From NCBI GenBank assembly GCA_013400115.1, contig VXBP01007153.1, forward strand, positions 493,285 through 557,284: a stretch of DNA of 64,000 bases, in the 5' to 3' direction. The stretch is from Rhinopomastus cyanomelas (lineage: Eukaryota; Chordata; Aves; Bucerotiformes; Rhinopomastidae). This document shows positions 48,501-60,784 of this stretch, in pieces. Under the pieces are notes generated by a model that was not told the origin of the DNA, made no database searches, and was given only the letters and a program-made list of their open reading frames with translations. Each line of letters begins with the position of its first letter. Position 1 is the first letter of the stretch. The position numbers and the translations under genes were made by a program.

Positions 48501-51500
48501 CCACTGCCAAACCATGTCGATTGTGTGGATACAAAGCTACATTTTTTGTACCTGGCATTACAATTTTAATGGTTCTTTTGTTCTGTGGGATATTTAAGCC
48601 ACTCATACTGTTGTGGGCAAGTTTTCTTCATAGGTGACAGGAAAGCCCTTCAGATGCCTGCCAGCTGAGAGCACCACCCAGAGCCCTGAGTAAGGCTTAT
48701 ACATTGACTGTTCAATGTGATCGAAAATGAGCTATTTTAGAATGGCTTCTCAGAAAACCACTGACTATGGACTCATCTTGCTTCTGACCAGAAAGACTCC
48801 TGGTGAGTGGAAATAAATCTAGGATTAGGCAGAAGTGAGCACAGTGTGGAAGGGATGTCAATACTCTGGAGAGTCTTACCTCCAAAAAGCTTGCCACACC
48901 AAACTCCAGGCAGAACAAGACTGGGCTGGTCCATCACTCCTCTGCACATCTGTGTTTCCTTCTCCAGGGTAACTGAGAGGAAGGAACAACACGTATATGT
49001 CAGGTCTCCTGAACGGAATGACCAGGAGACCATAACTTGGGGCATGCTATGGACCATGCCTTACAATGAAAAGCCATCATTGGGATTAGGATTTTGACCC
49101 TACATAACTCAGCTCCACCTTATTCTTATTTTAAGCACTTAAAATCTTTATCAAATATAGGCTAACAGTAATCCGTAAGTATTTTGGAATGTAATTTAAA
49201 GTGAAATTAGTAATAAAAACTTGCAGTTCCCCTTCAATAACTACCTTTTTTCCTTCTTGAAGGTATTTTGTCTCCCATCTGGCATCACAGCTACAGTTAA
49301 AAGAACTTTCTTTTCAGGTGTCCAGTTCTTTACTACTGAAGTCTTTTAACATGTTTTACATTCCACATGCTCTCCCATTTGATTTGACATTATGGAGACT
49401 GCATTTGTCTTTTCCCACTTCTGCTTATCACGAAGGCGTGTTTCTTTAAAGATAGAGCAGATACTTTACTCATACACAAATAAAACTCCTAAGACTGTTT
49501 ATTACAATTACATTAATGTTAAGCAAATCAGAGGCCATAGTGGGCAGATGCCAGATAGGCTAGTACTGGCAGTCAAGAAGACAGAGCTCTGCTGTTGCAA
49601 GTCTGGATAGAAATTATTGCAAAAGCAGAGAAGTCCAACTCCTGATCCCACAATGTCTATTGAATGGCTTCTTTTCTAGAGGGACAGAAATACTTCCAGT
49701 TCTAAGGATGCTGAAGATTTCAGAGAGAACTTCTCTAGCCACAATATTAAAAATTTCAATCCTCCTTCAAAAACAAACATTGCTGTGTTCACAGCATTCC
49801 CCCTCCTATTTGGTGTTAAAGGCAAAGCTGTTAATTAATTGTGCTGTGATTTCCCCTTGTGGCATGAAGGCTGCTGCAGAAGCTTTAGGGTGGACTGTAG
49901 GGTATGCCTAACTGGTGCATTGCAGGCAGGTGGAGGCTTGGTCAGCTCATCCTCTGGGTCAGCATGGGGCTGCTCTCCTGATTGGCAAAAAAGGTTAAGT
50001 ATGCTGCAAGTATGACCAGTGCCCTGGCATGAACTGTTCTCAACTGCTAGAAGGGAATGTGATCTTCAGCTGGTACAAAGTATGGCACAATAAGCCCACA
50101 TCTGCTTGGAGGAATGGAAAAATAGCTCATGTACTGACTGAGTAATGGTGAAGTTGCTGAGGAACTAAACGTGGACGGAAAAGCTTAAAGTCATCCCAAG
50201 TAAATTAAGCCACAGATCCCAGTCTGAAATATGTGAAATTCAGACAAATTCTTCAGCTAGTTTTTCTCCTAAAATATTTTGGATTTCATATAAATAAGTA
50301 AAAAAGTATAAATCATATACTCCATTGTGCAATTCTGCCATGGCACAATTACAATCTCAAGAAAAGGATGAAAATTTCACGTTGAAACTTTGAGTATCAG
50401 AATCCTAATTCACTTGAAGTATTAGAGGAAAGCAGTATTAGTGCAGCAGGGGGAGGGAACACTGAGGATAGAAAAGAGACTGTGGCTCACTGTTTTGCAG
50501 TAGGTGTGTAAGATATTAATGAATGGGACAGCATTTAACTGACTGTCTGAACATCTCTCGCATTACAAGGTCCAAACACTTAACTCTAAGAAAGAACAAC
50601 TGTGTTTTTAAAGGTATTGCCACAGTGAAAGCAATGACAAATGACTAACACACCTCTTTCATGAGGTTTTTGTGTCTTAATAGAAGATGGAGATAATATT
50701 CTCTTTTTTCAGCTTTATTATAGCAAGTAAGGAGATGTCAAGGCTGGAGAGGTGTAGTAAGAGCAGTGTGAAAGTTGCAGTCGAAGTGGGGACAAATACC
50801 TCTAACACTTGCTCACCGTTTCATCTGCAAGAAAACATTGCAGACTGATGGCAGCTGACAGGGACCAGAGTGTTTGGTTTTGATTGTTTTATAAATTTTA
50901 TAAAATTGCGGAGAAATCTGCAGGGCACTTTAGACAAATGAAAATTCTAAAATACATCTTTATGATAAAACTTCACAATTGTATAATTATGATGAAATTG
51001 TTTTTTTCTCTCCTATTAGCTGGCTTGTAATGACTTTTGAAAGAATTTGGCACTTTGAAGCTATAATTAGGAAGCAAGGTTGTTAAGACTTTTTTATTTC
51101 TATAAAACAGATGTAGATTTTATTTTAATTGGGAAAAACACTTTTAAGTTAGTAGTTTATTACCAGATTAACTGTCATAAGGCCATATTTTGCCAATCTA
51201 AATGGGACTGCAGTGAGTGTTAGACAAACTGTTCTAAACAAGCCCCAAAATAAAGCCAGTCTCTGAGACTCACCTCTCAAATGACAAAACAGGAAAAAAA
51301 AAGTATAATAAGGCCCATGTGCAACTGCTCTAGTGAGCAAACAGTCATGGTACATGCCTGACAGACCTCTCTATGGCCTCTGACACACTTTCACAGAATA
51401 ATTTCAATAATTCAGTGATTCTGTGATACCCCTTCCCCACATTCATGATTCTGCAGCACATTTCTGACCATGGGAGAATGCAGCCTGTGAACTATTGGCA

Positions 51501-52552
51501 ACAGCTTGCGGCACTGTATGTGGCTGTGTCCAGCTGTAGGAAAAGCAGAAGCTGACAGGGTTGCTACTTGAGGTTCAGAAGTAGGTGTGAAGATCAACCA
51601 TGTGTGATGGTAATGATGGTGATTGAAACTAGAGCCCAGCACACATCTGGAGTAATGTGGACCTATGTGATAGGAAATACATCTTCCAACAGTGGCATGG
51701 CACAGTGGGAAGGGAAGTGCTATGGCGCCAGTCCATGCCCTCAATGGATTGCAGCTGTGCAGCTGCTGAACTTCAGTGTGCTGTTTGATCCTTTGTTACT
51801 ACAGCTTCTTTCACCAAAGCCCTCAAGTCACCAAAGGTCCTCAGGTGTATATCCCTGCATATATCACAGAAAAAGTCCATGTGTATTTACTTTCATCTTC
51901 AAGTGCATCATTAGCAATGAGAACTTGCAGCACCTCAGAGCAGAGCAGAACTGGTACTGTATGTAGATGGTGCATCTGTAGATGCACCAGAATTTTCCTC
52001 TCTGGATTAAACCCAGTTCTGGACACGTAGGACATATAGATTGGACTAAATATAGTTTGTTCTGCTTGCATCTTTCCCGGCAGTTGCTCAAAATCTGGCA
52101 GACAACCAACCAGCAGAACATGAAACAAAAATCTACTTGTCTAGCTGTATTTCTTTAGTTTCTTAAGCTCCCTCAACAGCCTCTCCTCATAAGAGAGAAG
52201 CTAAATGAAGAGTTTAAATGTTAAGTTTTCATTTATCACTAGTTTAATCTCACAAAGTATTGTTGCATCATACTATTCTCAGAGATTTATTTTATAAAAG
52301 CGTTACTGTGAGATATGCTGGTGAGTTAAACCACAGTGGAAAAAGCAATGCTGCACTAGTCAGCCCCGTCGCACCGATGTAGCTGTAGAACAGAGCTGTG
52401 TCCCGAGCACCGCATGAACCTTCAACAACGTGATCAGTACTTCACTTAGACACTACAGTTATGGTCACATTCAGAATAACAGCTAACACTGCACACATAT
52501 GTGGCTTCCAAATCTTTATGGCTGATGCTTACGCTATGGATTTGGCAGAAAT
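45502..52552. other. Intergenic DNA, nothing coding recognised
   Basis: About 7 kb with no gene, RNA or clear mobile element. There is a TG-rich simple repeat at 46070-46094. A CR1-like scrap on the minus strand at about 52160-52200 (AGCTCCCTCAACAGCCTCTC on the plus strand) is too short to be certain. Confidence 0.5.
46070..46094. repeat. (TG)n simple repeat
   Basis: A short run of TG units with CG and CA interruptions. Confidence 0.8.
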
Positions 52553-54214
52553 CGCTTCAGGGATCTACTGGCCAAAGTCTCATGGGATGAAGCTCTTGAG
52601 GGAAAAGGGGCCCAGGACAGCTGGTTAGTAGTCAAGGATCACCTCCTCTGTGTCCAGGAGCAATGTAAACCAACAAAGAGGAAAGCAGAGAAGAATGCTA
52701 GGAGGCCTGCCTGGCTGAGCAAGGAGCTCCTGGACACGCTGTCACACAAAAAGAAACTCTACAAGGAGTGGAAGGGAGGACAGCTAGAATGAGGGGTGTG
52801 TAAGGAAACTGCCCGAACAGCTAGAGATCTGGTTAGGAAAGCCAAGGTACAGTTAGAATTGAACCTGGCCAGGGAGGTCAAAGGGAACACCAAGAGTTTC
52901 TACAGGTATATGAATGGTAAAAAGCAGTCTAGGGAAGGGGTGGGTCCCCTCAGAAAGGAAACAGATGAGGTGGTCACAAGTGACATGGAATAGGCTGAGG
53001 TTCTCAATGACTTCTTTACCTCAGTCTTCACTGCAAAGGCCTCCAGCCACACTCCTGGAGTCATGGAAAATAATGGCAGGGACTGCAAGGANCCAAGCTG
53101 GTGGAACATGGGATTGATAGGTGGACCACTAGATGGGTAAAGAACTGGCTTGATGGCTGCACCCAGAGAGTGGTCGTCGATGTATCCATGTCCAAGTGGA
53201 GGCCAGTGACAAGCAGAGTCCCTCAGGGATCAGTCCTGGGACCAGTCTTGTTCAACATCTTTGTCGGTGACATGGACAGAGGCATTGAGTGCACCCTCAG
53301 CAAGTTTGCTGACGACACCAAGCTGTGTGGTGCAGCAGACACGCCGGAGAGGTGGGCACAAGTCAACCTGATGGGATTCAACAAGACCAAGTGTAAGGTC
53401 CTGCATCTGGGTCGAGGCAATCCTAAGCACAAGTACAGGCTGGGCAGTGACTGGCTGCAGAGCAGCCCTGAGGAGAGGGACTTGGGGGTGCTTGTGGACA
53501 AAGGGCTCAACAGGAGCCAGCAGTGTGCACTTGTGGCCCTGAAGACAAACCGGATCCTGGGCTGCATCAGGAGAAGGGTGGCCAGAGGGCTGAGGGAGGT
53601 GATTCTACCCCTCTATTCTGGTAGCTCTGGTGAGACCCCACCTGGAGGACTGTGTCCAGTCCTGGAGCCCTTATTACAAGGAGGATGTGGATGTGCTGGA
53701 GCGAGTGCAGAGGGGGACCACGAGGATGATCAGAGGGCTGGAGCACCTCTCCTGTGAGGACAGACTGAGAGAGTTGGGGCTGTTCAATCTGGAGGAGGAG
53801 GCTCCCAGGTGACCTTATTGTGGCCTTCCAGTATCTGAAGGGGGCCTACAAAAAGGCTGGGGAGGAACTTTTTAGGATGGTGGATAGAGACAGGACTAGG
53901 GGCAAAGGAGAAAAGCTGGTTCTTCAGCGTGAGAGTGGTGAGAGCCTGGAATGGGTTGCCCGGGGAGGTGGTTGGGGCCCCATCCCTGGAAGTGTTTAAA
54001 GCCGGGCTGGATGAGGCTCTGGCCAGCGTGATCTAGGGTGGGGTGTCCCAGCCTAGTGGGGATTTGGAACTGGATGATGAAGTGGTCCCTTCCAACCCTG
54101 AGTGATTCTGATTCTATAACTTCTCCAGTGAAGAGATCCTGCTGTGGCAGGGGGATTGGAGTAGATGATCTTTCGAGGTCCCTTCCAATCCCCAACGATT
54201 CTATGATTCTATGA
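52553..54214 (+). mobile_element. Long CR1 with two tandem 3' ends, copy 2; contains an N
   Basis: The copy starts within the region between endonuclease and reverse transcriptase (LSKELLDTLSHKKKLYKEW at about 52712-52770, then VRKAKVQLELNLAREVKGN). It reaches FFTSVFTAKAS, and at 53092 a single N is followed by HGIDRWTTRWVKNWLDG, so much of the reverse transcriptase fingers and palm is absent. The sequence then gives SGVPQGS-like (here SRVPQGSVLGPVLFNIFVGD) and the catalytic box KFADDTKLCG, still intact, and the C-terminal blocks ERDLGVLVDKGL and REVILPLYSG. A frameshift follows near 53630. It ends in the double 3' tail also seen at 17330 and 60120. Stops at 52790 and 52991 show it is inactive. 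Confidence 0.93.
53092..53092. other. Single ambiguous base (N), probable unsized assembly gap
   Basis: This is the only N in the window. It sits exactly where the CR1 coding sequence jumps over the first part of the reverse transcriptase domain, so it probably marks a join or gap of unknown size. Confidence 0.7.
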
Positions 54215-57200
54215 AAGAGCAATCATGGAATTTAAATGCACAACATGGTCCAGCTGACTTGCCAGTGGCAAAAAAAACCAACTTTAGTCTTCTTAAAGTC
54301 GTCACATAATTTTCTTGTGTGAACTTATTAAAATTCTGTAAATTCTGAATTTTAAAATTGTTTATGTACACTAAAAAGTTGCGTAGTGTAATAGTAGCAA
54401 GGGGAAAAGAATCTAAGAATGCCTGCTATGTTAAAAGGTGCTAGTTTCTCAGGCTTCATATATTACTTTCACAGTCTCTACCACTAGTCTCAACCCTTTG
54501 TAGTCCACTGCACCAGAGGAGTGAGCTAGACAATGTGAGTAAGTGAATTCTCCATCATTCACCTCTTTATGTTATTGTGAGGATCAATAAGTGCCCATTC
54601 AAAGGAACTGAGGTTAAGACACTCATTAATCCTGTCTCCCAGAGATTTTAAAATATGATTTTTCTTTTCTTTGTCGTCACCTTTAAAGCATGCAAAATGC
54701 AGTTTATGGAAAGTGGGAATAGCACAGAAAAGAACTTGATGTAAGATTAATCAAGGGTTTGTGTGAGAAAAACACTGTGTTCATTGAACGGGTCCTCCTA
54801 TAATCAGTGGTTGGGCCACTTCTAGCACATTGTTATCTTGGCTTTTTTAAAAATTAAGGACATGATTTTCCTCTGTGCTCATTTTGTCCCCAAAGATTTT
54901 TGTTGCTTCACAGACAAACCCCACTGTGTCCTTTAATGTAAATTGCATTGATATTTAAAAAACCCCAACAAACTAGTAATATAGACAAAGAAATCTTCAC
55001 TGCACCAGAAGAAATTCCACAAAGCTGCCCAGAACAGCTCAGAACGGCTTTGCTGATGCATCCAAGTATTTTATCCACTCTATAGTTTTTATGCTCTATT
55101 TGCTGTCCATGTAGTAAAGAGGGAATTAGACTCTAAGGTCCTTGAAATATCAAGGCATAGAGAGGTTGCTACAGATTCTCATCACCTGTAACTGAAATGC
55201 TTTGCCTTGTGATACATACTGCAATCCACTTACGCTTTCCCACCTGGACTTTCAGCACTGGGGCTCATAGAAGCAGGTGCTCCAGCTGTTTGAACAGTAT
55301 TGTACAGACTAGCTTTCAGGAAGGCCTGCTTCTGTTTGATTTTGTTTAGTTTGGCAAAACCCCAAAAGTTAATGTTTGCTACTCTAAAACAACTTTTAAA
55401 ACTGTTGGGGAAATACCGTTCCCAAAAAACACCATTCTACATATCACTGAATGCATGTGGAGATGCATATCTGTCTTGGAAAGGGGGTAACTACACATGC
55501 TTGAGCTAATAACCTCCTGCAGAATATGGGTACAGTAAACCTGATTTGGTTTGTGCTCATCAACTCAGATGTGACATAAATTGCCACAAAGACCAGAGTC
55601 CACCTGGAATGCCAGAAAAATAAACAAATTGCTATCTGCACCCGTCTTGCTGCACAAAATGATGCTCCAGGGTGAAGAGAGGAAGGAAGCATGCAGCTGG
55701 GGCTATGGGGAGAAGGAAACATGCCTTTCCAGCAGCAATTTCCACTAAAATGATCTCTCAGCATGCATCCCAAAAATCTAAATGAAAGTAACAGATTTAG
55801 TGCAATGTAGCATCAGACACGGAATGTTTTAAAACAAAGCAATAAAAGCCTTCATTAAAAATTATTTTACTTTCTTTGAAAAGGGGATTTTTAAAACCAC
55901 CAGGATTTTAGCTTCCCTAGCTAGGAGTAGCTGTGTTTTACACTCTATTTCTGTGGAAAGTTGGTGAATTTGTACGAAGGAGTAGTCACATACCCTGCAT
56001 GACTGATAGAGAAGTATGTGTAGAGCTTCTTGTCTAGATAATTCATTGCAGAACCAATCCTATTCTGTATGTTAATGGGATCCTGTACAAGACTACCACA
56101 GTATAGGAAACCACTCTTAAATCAATTAATCTCCTTTCCATCACAACCACAGGAAGAGAAAACAATGGCAGATGGATTTTTTGTCTATTCAGCCACATTT
56201 TGTACACAAAAAGAATACCAATATATTGTTATCCTTGCTCTTTATTAATTGCCTCACAGCCTATTGACTCGAGCTCAGGGGATATTTTTCAAAAGCATTA
56301 ATACCCTTTTTGTGTTCTAGGCCAGTCTTCCCTGGTCTTTTCAAGATGATGACTCCTTACTTCAAGTCAATGCTAAAACCACCCTTCAACTTTTATTGTA
56401 AAGTAAGAGTAATAGCAAAAAGCCAGTTTAATCCATTGTGTTTTGAAATAATTATTCCCTCCATGTCTAAAAACCAACCATAAACGGCATGCCTGAAGCC
56501 TCTATACTCTGACTGCTTCTGTCTGGGATGTGACCCACTCGTGCCCTAGGAGGTACCCAGCTTCCCTACCAACACAAGAGGCTACGACAGATACCATGAA
56601 CACAGTTGTCTTAGCTCAGACTGCTAAGCTAGGGAGTGCTGAACAGTCCAGTATTTTGGTTTTAGCCAGAAAACACTGGTCTTTGAAAGACTAGGTCCTG
56701 TGGGGATGGATAAACCATGGAAGGGTCACTTATGGTAGTTGAGAAGAAAAGATCACAAGTACTTTGGTGGTTTTGACATCCTGAGAGTTATTCTAGGACT
56801 TTGATGCGGACTCTACGGATACTTTCAGCTGTTTGCAAAAGCCCTAATTTTGTGGTCACTTCTGCTCCAGGCAGAAGGCTGCTGGCTGAGGAGGTGATGT
56901 CTGACTCTGCAGTTCTCCCCCTACTCACGGTGTTTCTTTGGATGTACAGGGTCAGTTATGACTGCAGTGTCTTGTTTCTTCACATATCAAGCTTCAGCTG
57001 ACCTTTTGATTTTGTGGAACCTCATACATTTTCTGAACCCAAGACAATATTTTTGACACCAATTCTCTGCAGTCACTTTGGGAAGCAAGAATCTATTCCT
57101 ACTCTTGAATTCTTCTCTCCTTGAAACCATTACAGGGCACTTCAGGCACCTGCTGGACTTTTAAAAGTGTGCTGTCAGCACAAAAACATATCACAGAGAA

Positions 57201-58462
57201 ATGATAACTTTACATATGTGAAATGATGGGTGTCCAGTTCTTGGGACTGTATTAAAACTCAGATGAAATAGCTGAAGGGACTGCAGGCACTCTACTGTCT
57301 GTCCAAGAAGGCTGTTTGGTCCAGTTGGGCTTACTATTTCTTTTCTTTTCTCTGGACCTCTTGTTCCCACAGAGACAGAAAGAAGCTCGATGCTGTCATT
57401 GTGCACTTAACACAACTCTCAAGGCTGGGCAAGCTCCTGGTTTGCACTACCTGCATCTGGGGCGTGGACAGCTGACAGCCAAAATCAGATCATCATGGAT
57501 ACCAGCATCTCAAAAACATTTATGAAAAACATAATTTAGTAAGTTGTCACTTATCTTTTGTATACTGATAGGTCCTGACTGTGTGGTCTATATGTCTCAG
57601 TCCTGTGTTTGCTAGTTTTAGGCAGCATCTCTGTGAGGGAAAACAATTCAATGCCCCCTCAGGCGTTAACCTAAGTGCTTCCTCTTCAGGGAGGGGAGTG
57701 TCTATGTGAAATTGTCGCTATCCTCCATCTTTTGCTGCGGAATATTTGCCTTTATTTACTTGCTGCTGCTTTTAGAAACTGTGGTAAGTGCTCCTTGTTG
57801 TGGCCACTCAGGCAGCAGTGCCAGAACACCAGAATTTGCCAGCCTCCAAAGGCCTCTCTGTAATGCTGTGCTCACGGTGTGCCTCGGGAGGCTGGGATTC
57901 TGTAGCTGAGGTTTCACACGCATTCTGGAACATTTCAGCCAGGCATCCACACACTTCAAACATCTGCTTTAAAATGGAAATACAACACACATGCTGTGGC
58001 TCTGAAGGTAGCTTCACTTTCTATCAAGTCAGATGTTTAGTTCAGCACTGTGTTGCTCTCTGTATGGGAAACGTAACATGGCACTGTGTAGAACAAATCC
58101 AGATACAGTGGAAAACTGTCTCAGCATACCCCAGAGAGGGAGAAGCACAGCTTCAGGAGCAGTATTTATTTTCTGCATGTGTAATAGCAGTGGGTCTAAA
58201 GACCGATCAAACAGTCAGAGTTCCCTCATTATGGTTATCTTCTGTACAGAAACACCACCTAAACTCATGGTATAACATTGCATTATTGTGGTGGTTTTAC
58301 ATAAAAATTGCCCTGTGTTGGACTGAATAAAATGACTGAAAATATCCCTTATTGAATTTCTTGCTTCCTGTAACTAACCTGCTGAAGAACGTAGTACCAA
58401 AGCATAAAATAGTACGCCACTGAAAATTGCCTGTCTAAAACCAGTTTAGTACTACAATGTGT
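54215..58462. other. Intergenic DNA, nothing recognised
   Basis: About 4.2 kb with no repeat family or coding exon recognised. The longest open frame (57788-58330, 180 codons from an alternative start, plus strand) overlaps others in different frames and has no recognisable domain. Confidence 0.5.
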
Positions 58463-59033
58463 GTTATACGTGGTTAGCAGATCAAGAGAGGTTCTTCTCT
58501 TCTGCTCTGCCCTGGTGAGACCACATCTGGAGTATTGTGTCCAGTTCTGGGCCCCTCAGTCCAAGAGGGATGTGGAGCTGCTGGAGGGAGTCCAGAGTAG
58601 GGCAACAATGATGATGAAGGAAGTGAAGCACCCCCTCATGAGGAGAGGCTGAGGGAGCTGTGTCTCTTGAGCTTGGAGAAGAAGAGACTGAGGGGTGACC
58701 TCATTAATGTCTATAAATATGTGAAGAGTGGGTGTCAGGAGGATGGAGCCAGGCTCTTCTCAATGTCATCTCATGATAGGGCAAGGGGCAATGGGTGTGA
58801 GCCGGAACATAGGAGGTTCCACATAAATATGAGAAGGAACTTCTTCACAGTGAGGGTGACAGAGCACTGGAACAGGCTGCCCAGGGGGGTTGTGGAGTCT
58901 CATTCTCTGGAGACCCACCTGGATGTGTTCCTGTGTGACTCGGTCTAGGTGATCCTGCTGTGTCAAGGGGGTTGGACTAGATGATCTTTTGAGGTCCCTT
59001 CCTATCCCTAATGATTCGATGATTGTATGATTC
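58463..59033 (+). mobile_element. CR1 retrotransposon, 5'-truncated
   Basis: The copy carries the end of the reverse transcriptase frame (ALVRPHLEYCVQFWAPQSKR in one frame; QEDGARLFSMSSHDRARGNG and TEHWNRLPRGVVESHSLE after a frameshift near 58650). It then has the 3' untranslated block (GGACTAGATGATCTTTTGAG) and an ATGATTCGATGATTGTATGA tail. It belongs to the same subfamily as 27141-27511 and 63341-63622. Confidence 0.95.
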
Positions 59034-59780
59034 CAGTAGAGTTGACGTAGTTACCATGTCACAGAGTGACACATTTTGGAAAACATCAACCAAGCTGGAA
59101 TTTGCATTATGTCTCTAGGGAATATTAGAAAAGCAAAATAAAAATACACATATGGAGTTTCTATTTGATAGAGTTTTTTATAGAAACTGGTTGAAGTGTG
59201 TGAAAATAGAGGTAGAAAAGTAATTGTATTGAGTTGCCGTTAAGGATCTTTGTCTTAATTAGGCTAGTAGAGGCTTTATCTGCATCCAAATGGCCTTAAG
59301 AGTAAAGTCATAATGCAACAAAACAAAACACTGGACCATAAAATACATGCAAGCTGAAGCAGTTACATACATGAACAGAGGAGGCATAAAATTCACCATA
59401 AACTACGACTATCCCAGCTCCAAGGAAAGACTCGTAAGTGCTGATGGCATTAGTGAATTATGAAAGTTTCCACATGAGGATGGAAATAACACATAATAAT
59501 TACTGATTACATACCCTATTTGTTTGTAATTTAGAAAATGTTTTGTCCCAAATTACATCTGGACTATTAAAAATTCAACTTCTGTATTTGCGTGAATTCT
59601 TTTCACTAATATGAAAGTTCTTCAATGAAAAATTAAGAAAAATCATTTAAAAAAAATCTTTAAACCCCCAATGCTTGTCATGTTTAACAGGTAAATAACA
59701 GTTTCTGTTATTTGTTAAGGTCAAAAGTATTTCCATAATGTCTCTACCAGCTTTTTCAGCATCAGGGCTTCAACTTTAAA
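59034..59780. other. Spacer between two CR1 copies
   Basis: AT-rich DNA with nothing recognised. Confidence 0.5.
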
Positions 59781-60303
59781 GAGGAGGGCCACGAGGATGA
59801 TCAGAGGGCTGGAGCACCTTTCCCATGAGGCCAGACTGAGGGAATTTGGGCTGTTCAGTCTGGAGAAGAGGAGGCTCCCAGGTGGCCTTATTGTGGCCTT
59901 CCCCAGGGCTGGGTAGGGGTCTTCTAGGATGTCAGGTAGGGACAGGACTAGGGGGAATGGAGCAAAGCTGGAGATAGGTAGATTTAGAGTGGGTGTGAGG
60001 AGGAAGTTCTTCAGCGTGAGAGTGGTGAGAGCCTGGAATGGGTTGCCCAGGGAGGTGGTTGGGGCCCCATCCCTGGAGGTGCTTAAGGCCAGTCTGGATG
60101 GGGCTCTGGCCAGCCTGATCTAGGGTGGGGTATCCCTGCCCATGGCAGGTGAGTTGGAACTGGATGATGAAGTGGTCCCTTCCAACCCTGAGTGATTCTG
60201 ATTCTATAACTTCTCCAGTGAAGTGATCCTGCTGTGGCAGGGGGATTGGACTAGATGATATTTTGAGGTCCTTTCCAATCCCTAATGATTCTATGATTCT
60301 ATA
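59781..60303 (+). mobile_element. CR1 with two tandem 3' ends, copy 3
   Basis: The end of the CR1 frame is present (59929-60123, including SGRDRTRGNGAKLEIGRF and VRAWNGLPREVVGAPSLEVL). It is followed by the first 3' end (TTGGAACTGGATGATGAAGT, GATTCTGATTCTAT) and, without a break, the second (GGGGATTGGACTAGATGATA, TAATGATTCTATGATTCTAT). The body resembles that of the copy at 52553-54214, so both derive from one subfamily. A short internal deletion is seen near 59900. Confidence 0.95.
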
Positions 60304-60688
60304 ATAGACATTTTTGGCAGTAAGATGAGAGTTTGGATGTACATTATCATTAAATAGGCAAAACTGAAAAATCCAACCTATTTAATAAGTACTAAGAAAG
60401 ATTTTTCCAAATAGCAAAACTAAATCAATTATTTGATCTATTTTTATTTTGCAACTGAAGAGTAAGACAAAGGTACACAAATGCCTGGGAAGACTTGGAA
60501 GCTGTGAAAACATCTCCCAACTGTTCTTAAACTCTTCTGCATGAAGGGCTGCTAAATATCAATAAAACAAATGTTGAATTCACAGATAATAAGATGCTGT
60601 GAGATACTCTCATCTGGTTGGCATCTAGCATTGAAGTTTCTGTCCCTAGGTTTAGTGTGAAGATTTACAAAGAAAAAGGGGATCATCT
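60304..60688. other. Spacer upstream of the microsatellite
   Basis: AT-rich sequence with nothing recognised. Confidence 0.5.
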
Positions 60689-60702
60689 CTCTATCTATGT
60701 CT

Positions 60703-60784
<82 letters not shown>
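60689..60784. repeat. Compound tetranucleotide microsatellite (TCAG)n(CTAT)n
   Basis: A short CTAT run leads into about seven TCAG/TCAG-like units with one TAAG interruption, then about 13 uninterrupted CTAT units ending at 60784. The uninterrupted run suggests a length-polymorphic locus. Confidence 0.97.

Noticed and set aside
51568..52128. Overlapping open frames on both strands
   Set aside because: They overlap in several frames and none has a domain or exon boundary.
53101..53757. 218-codon open frame as a host gene
   Set aside because: It is the reverse transcriptase of a decayed CR1, with the FADD box and CR1 C-terminal blocks.
57788..58330. 180-codon plus-strand open frame
   Set aside because: It lacks an ATG at its start, overlaps other frames and has no recognisable homology.
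60689..60784. CRISPR-like array
   Set aside because: The repeat unit is four bases with no spacers; it is a microsatellite.
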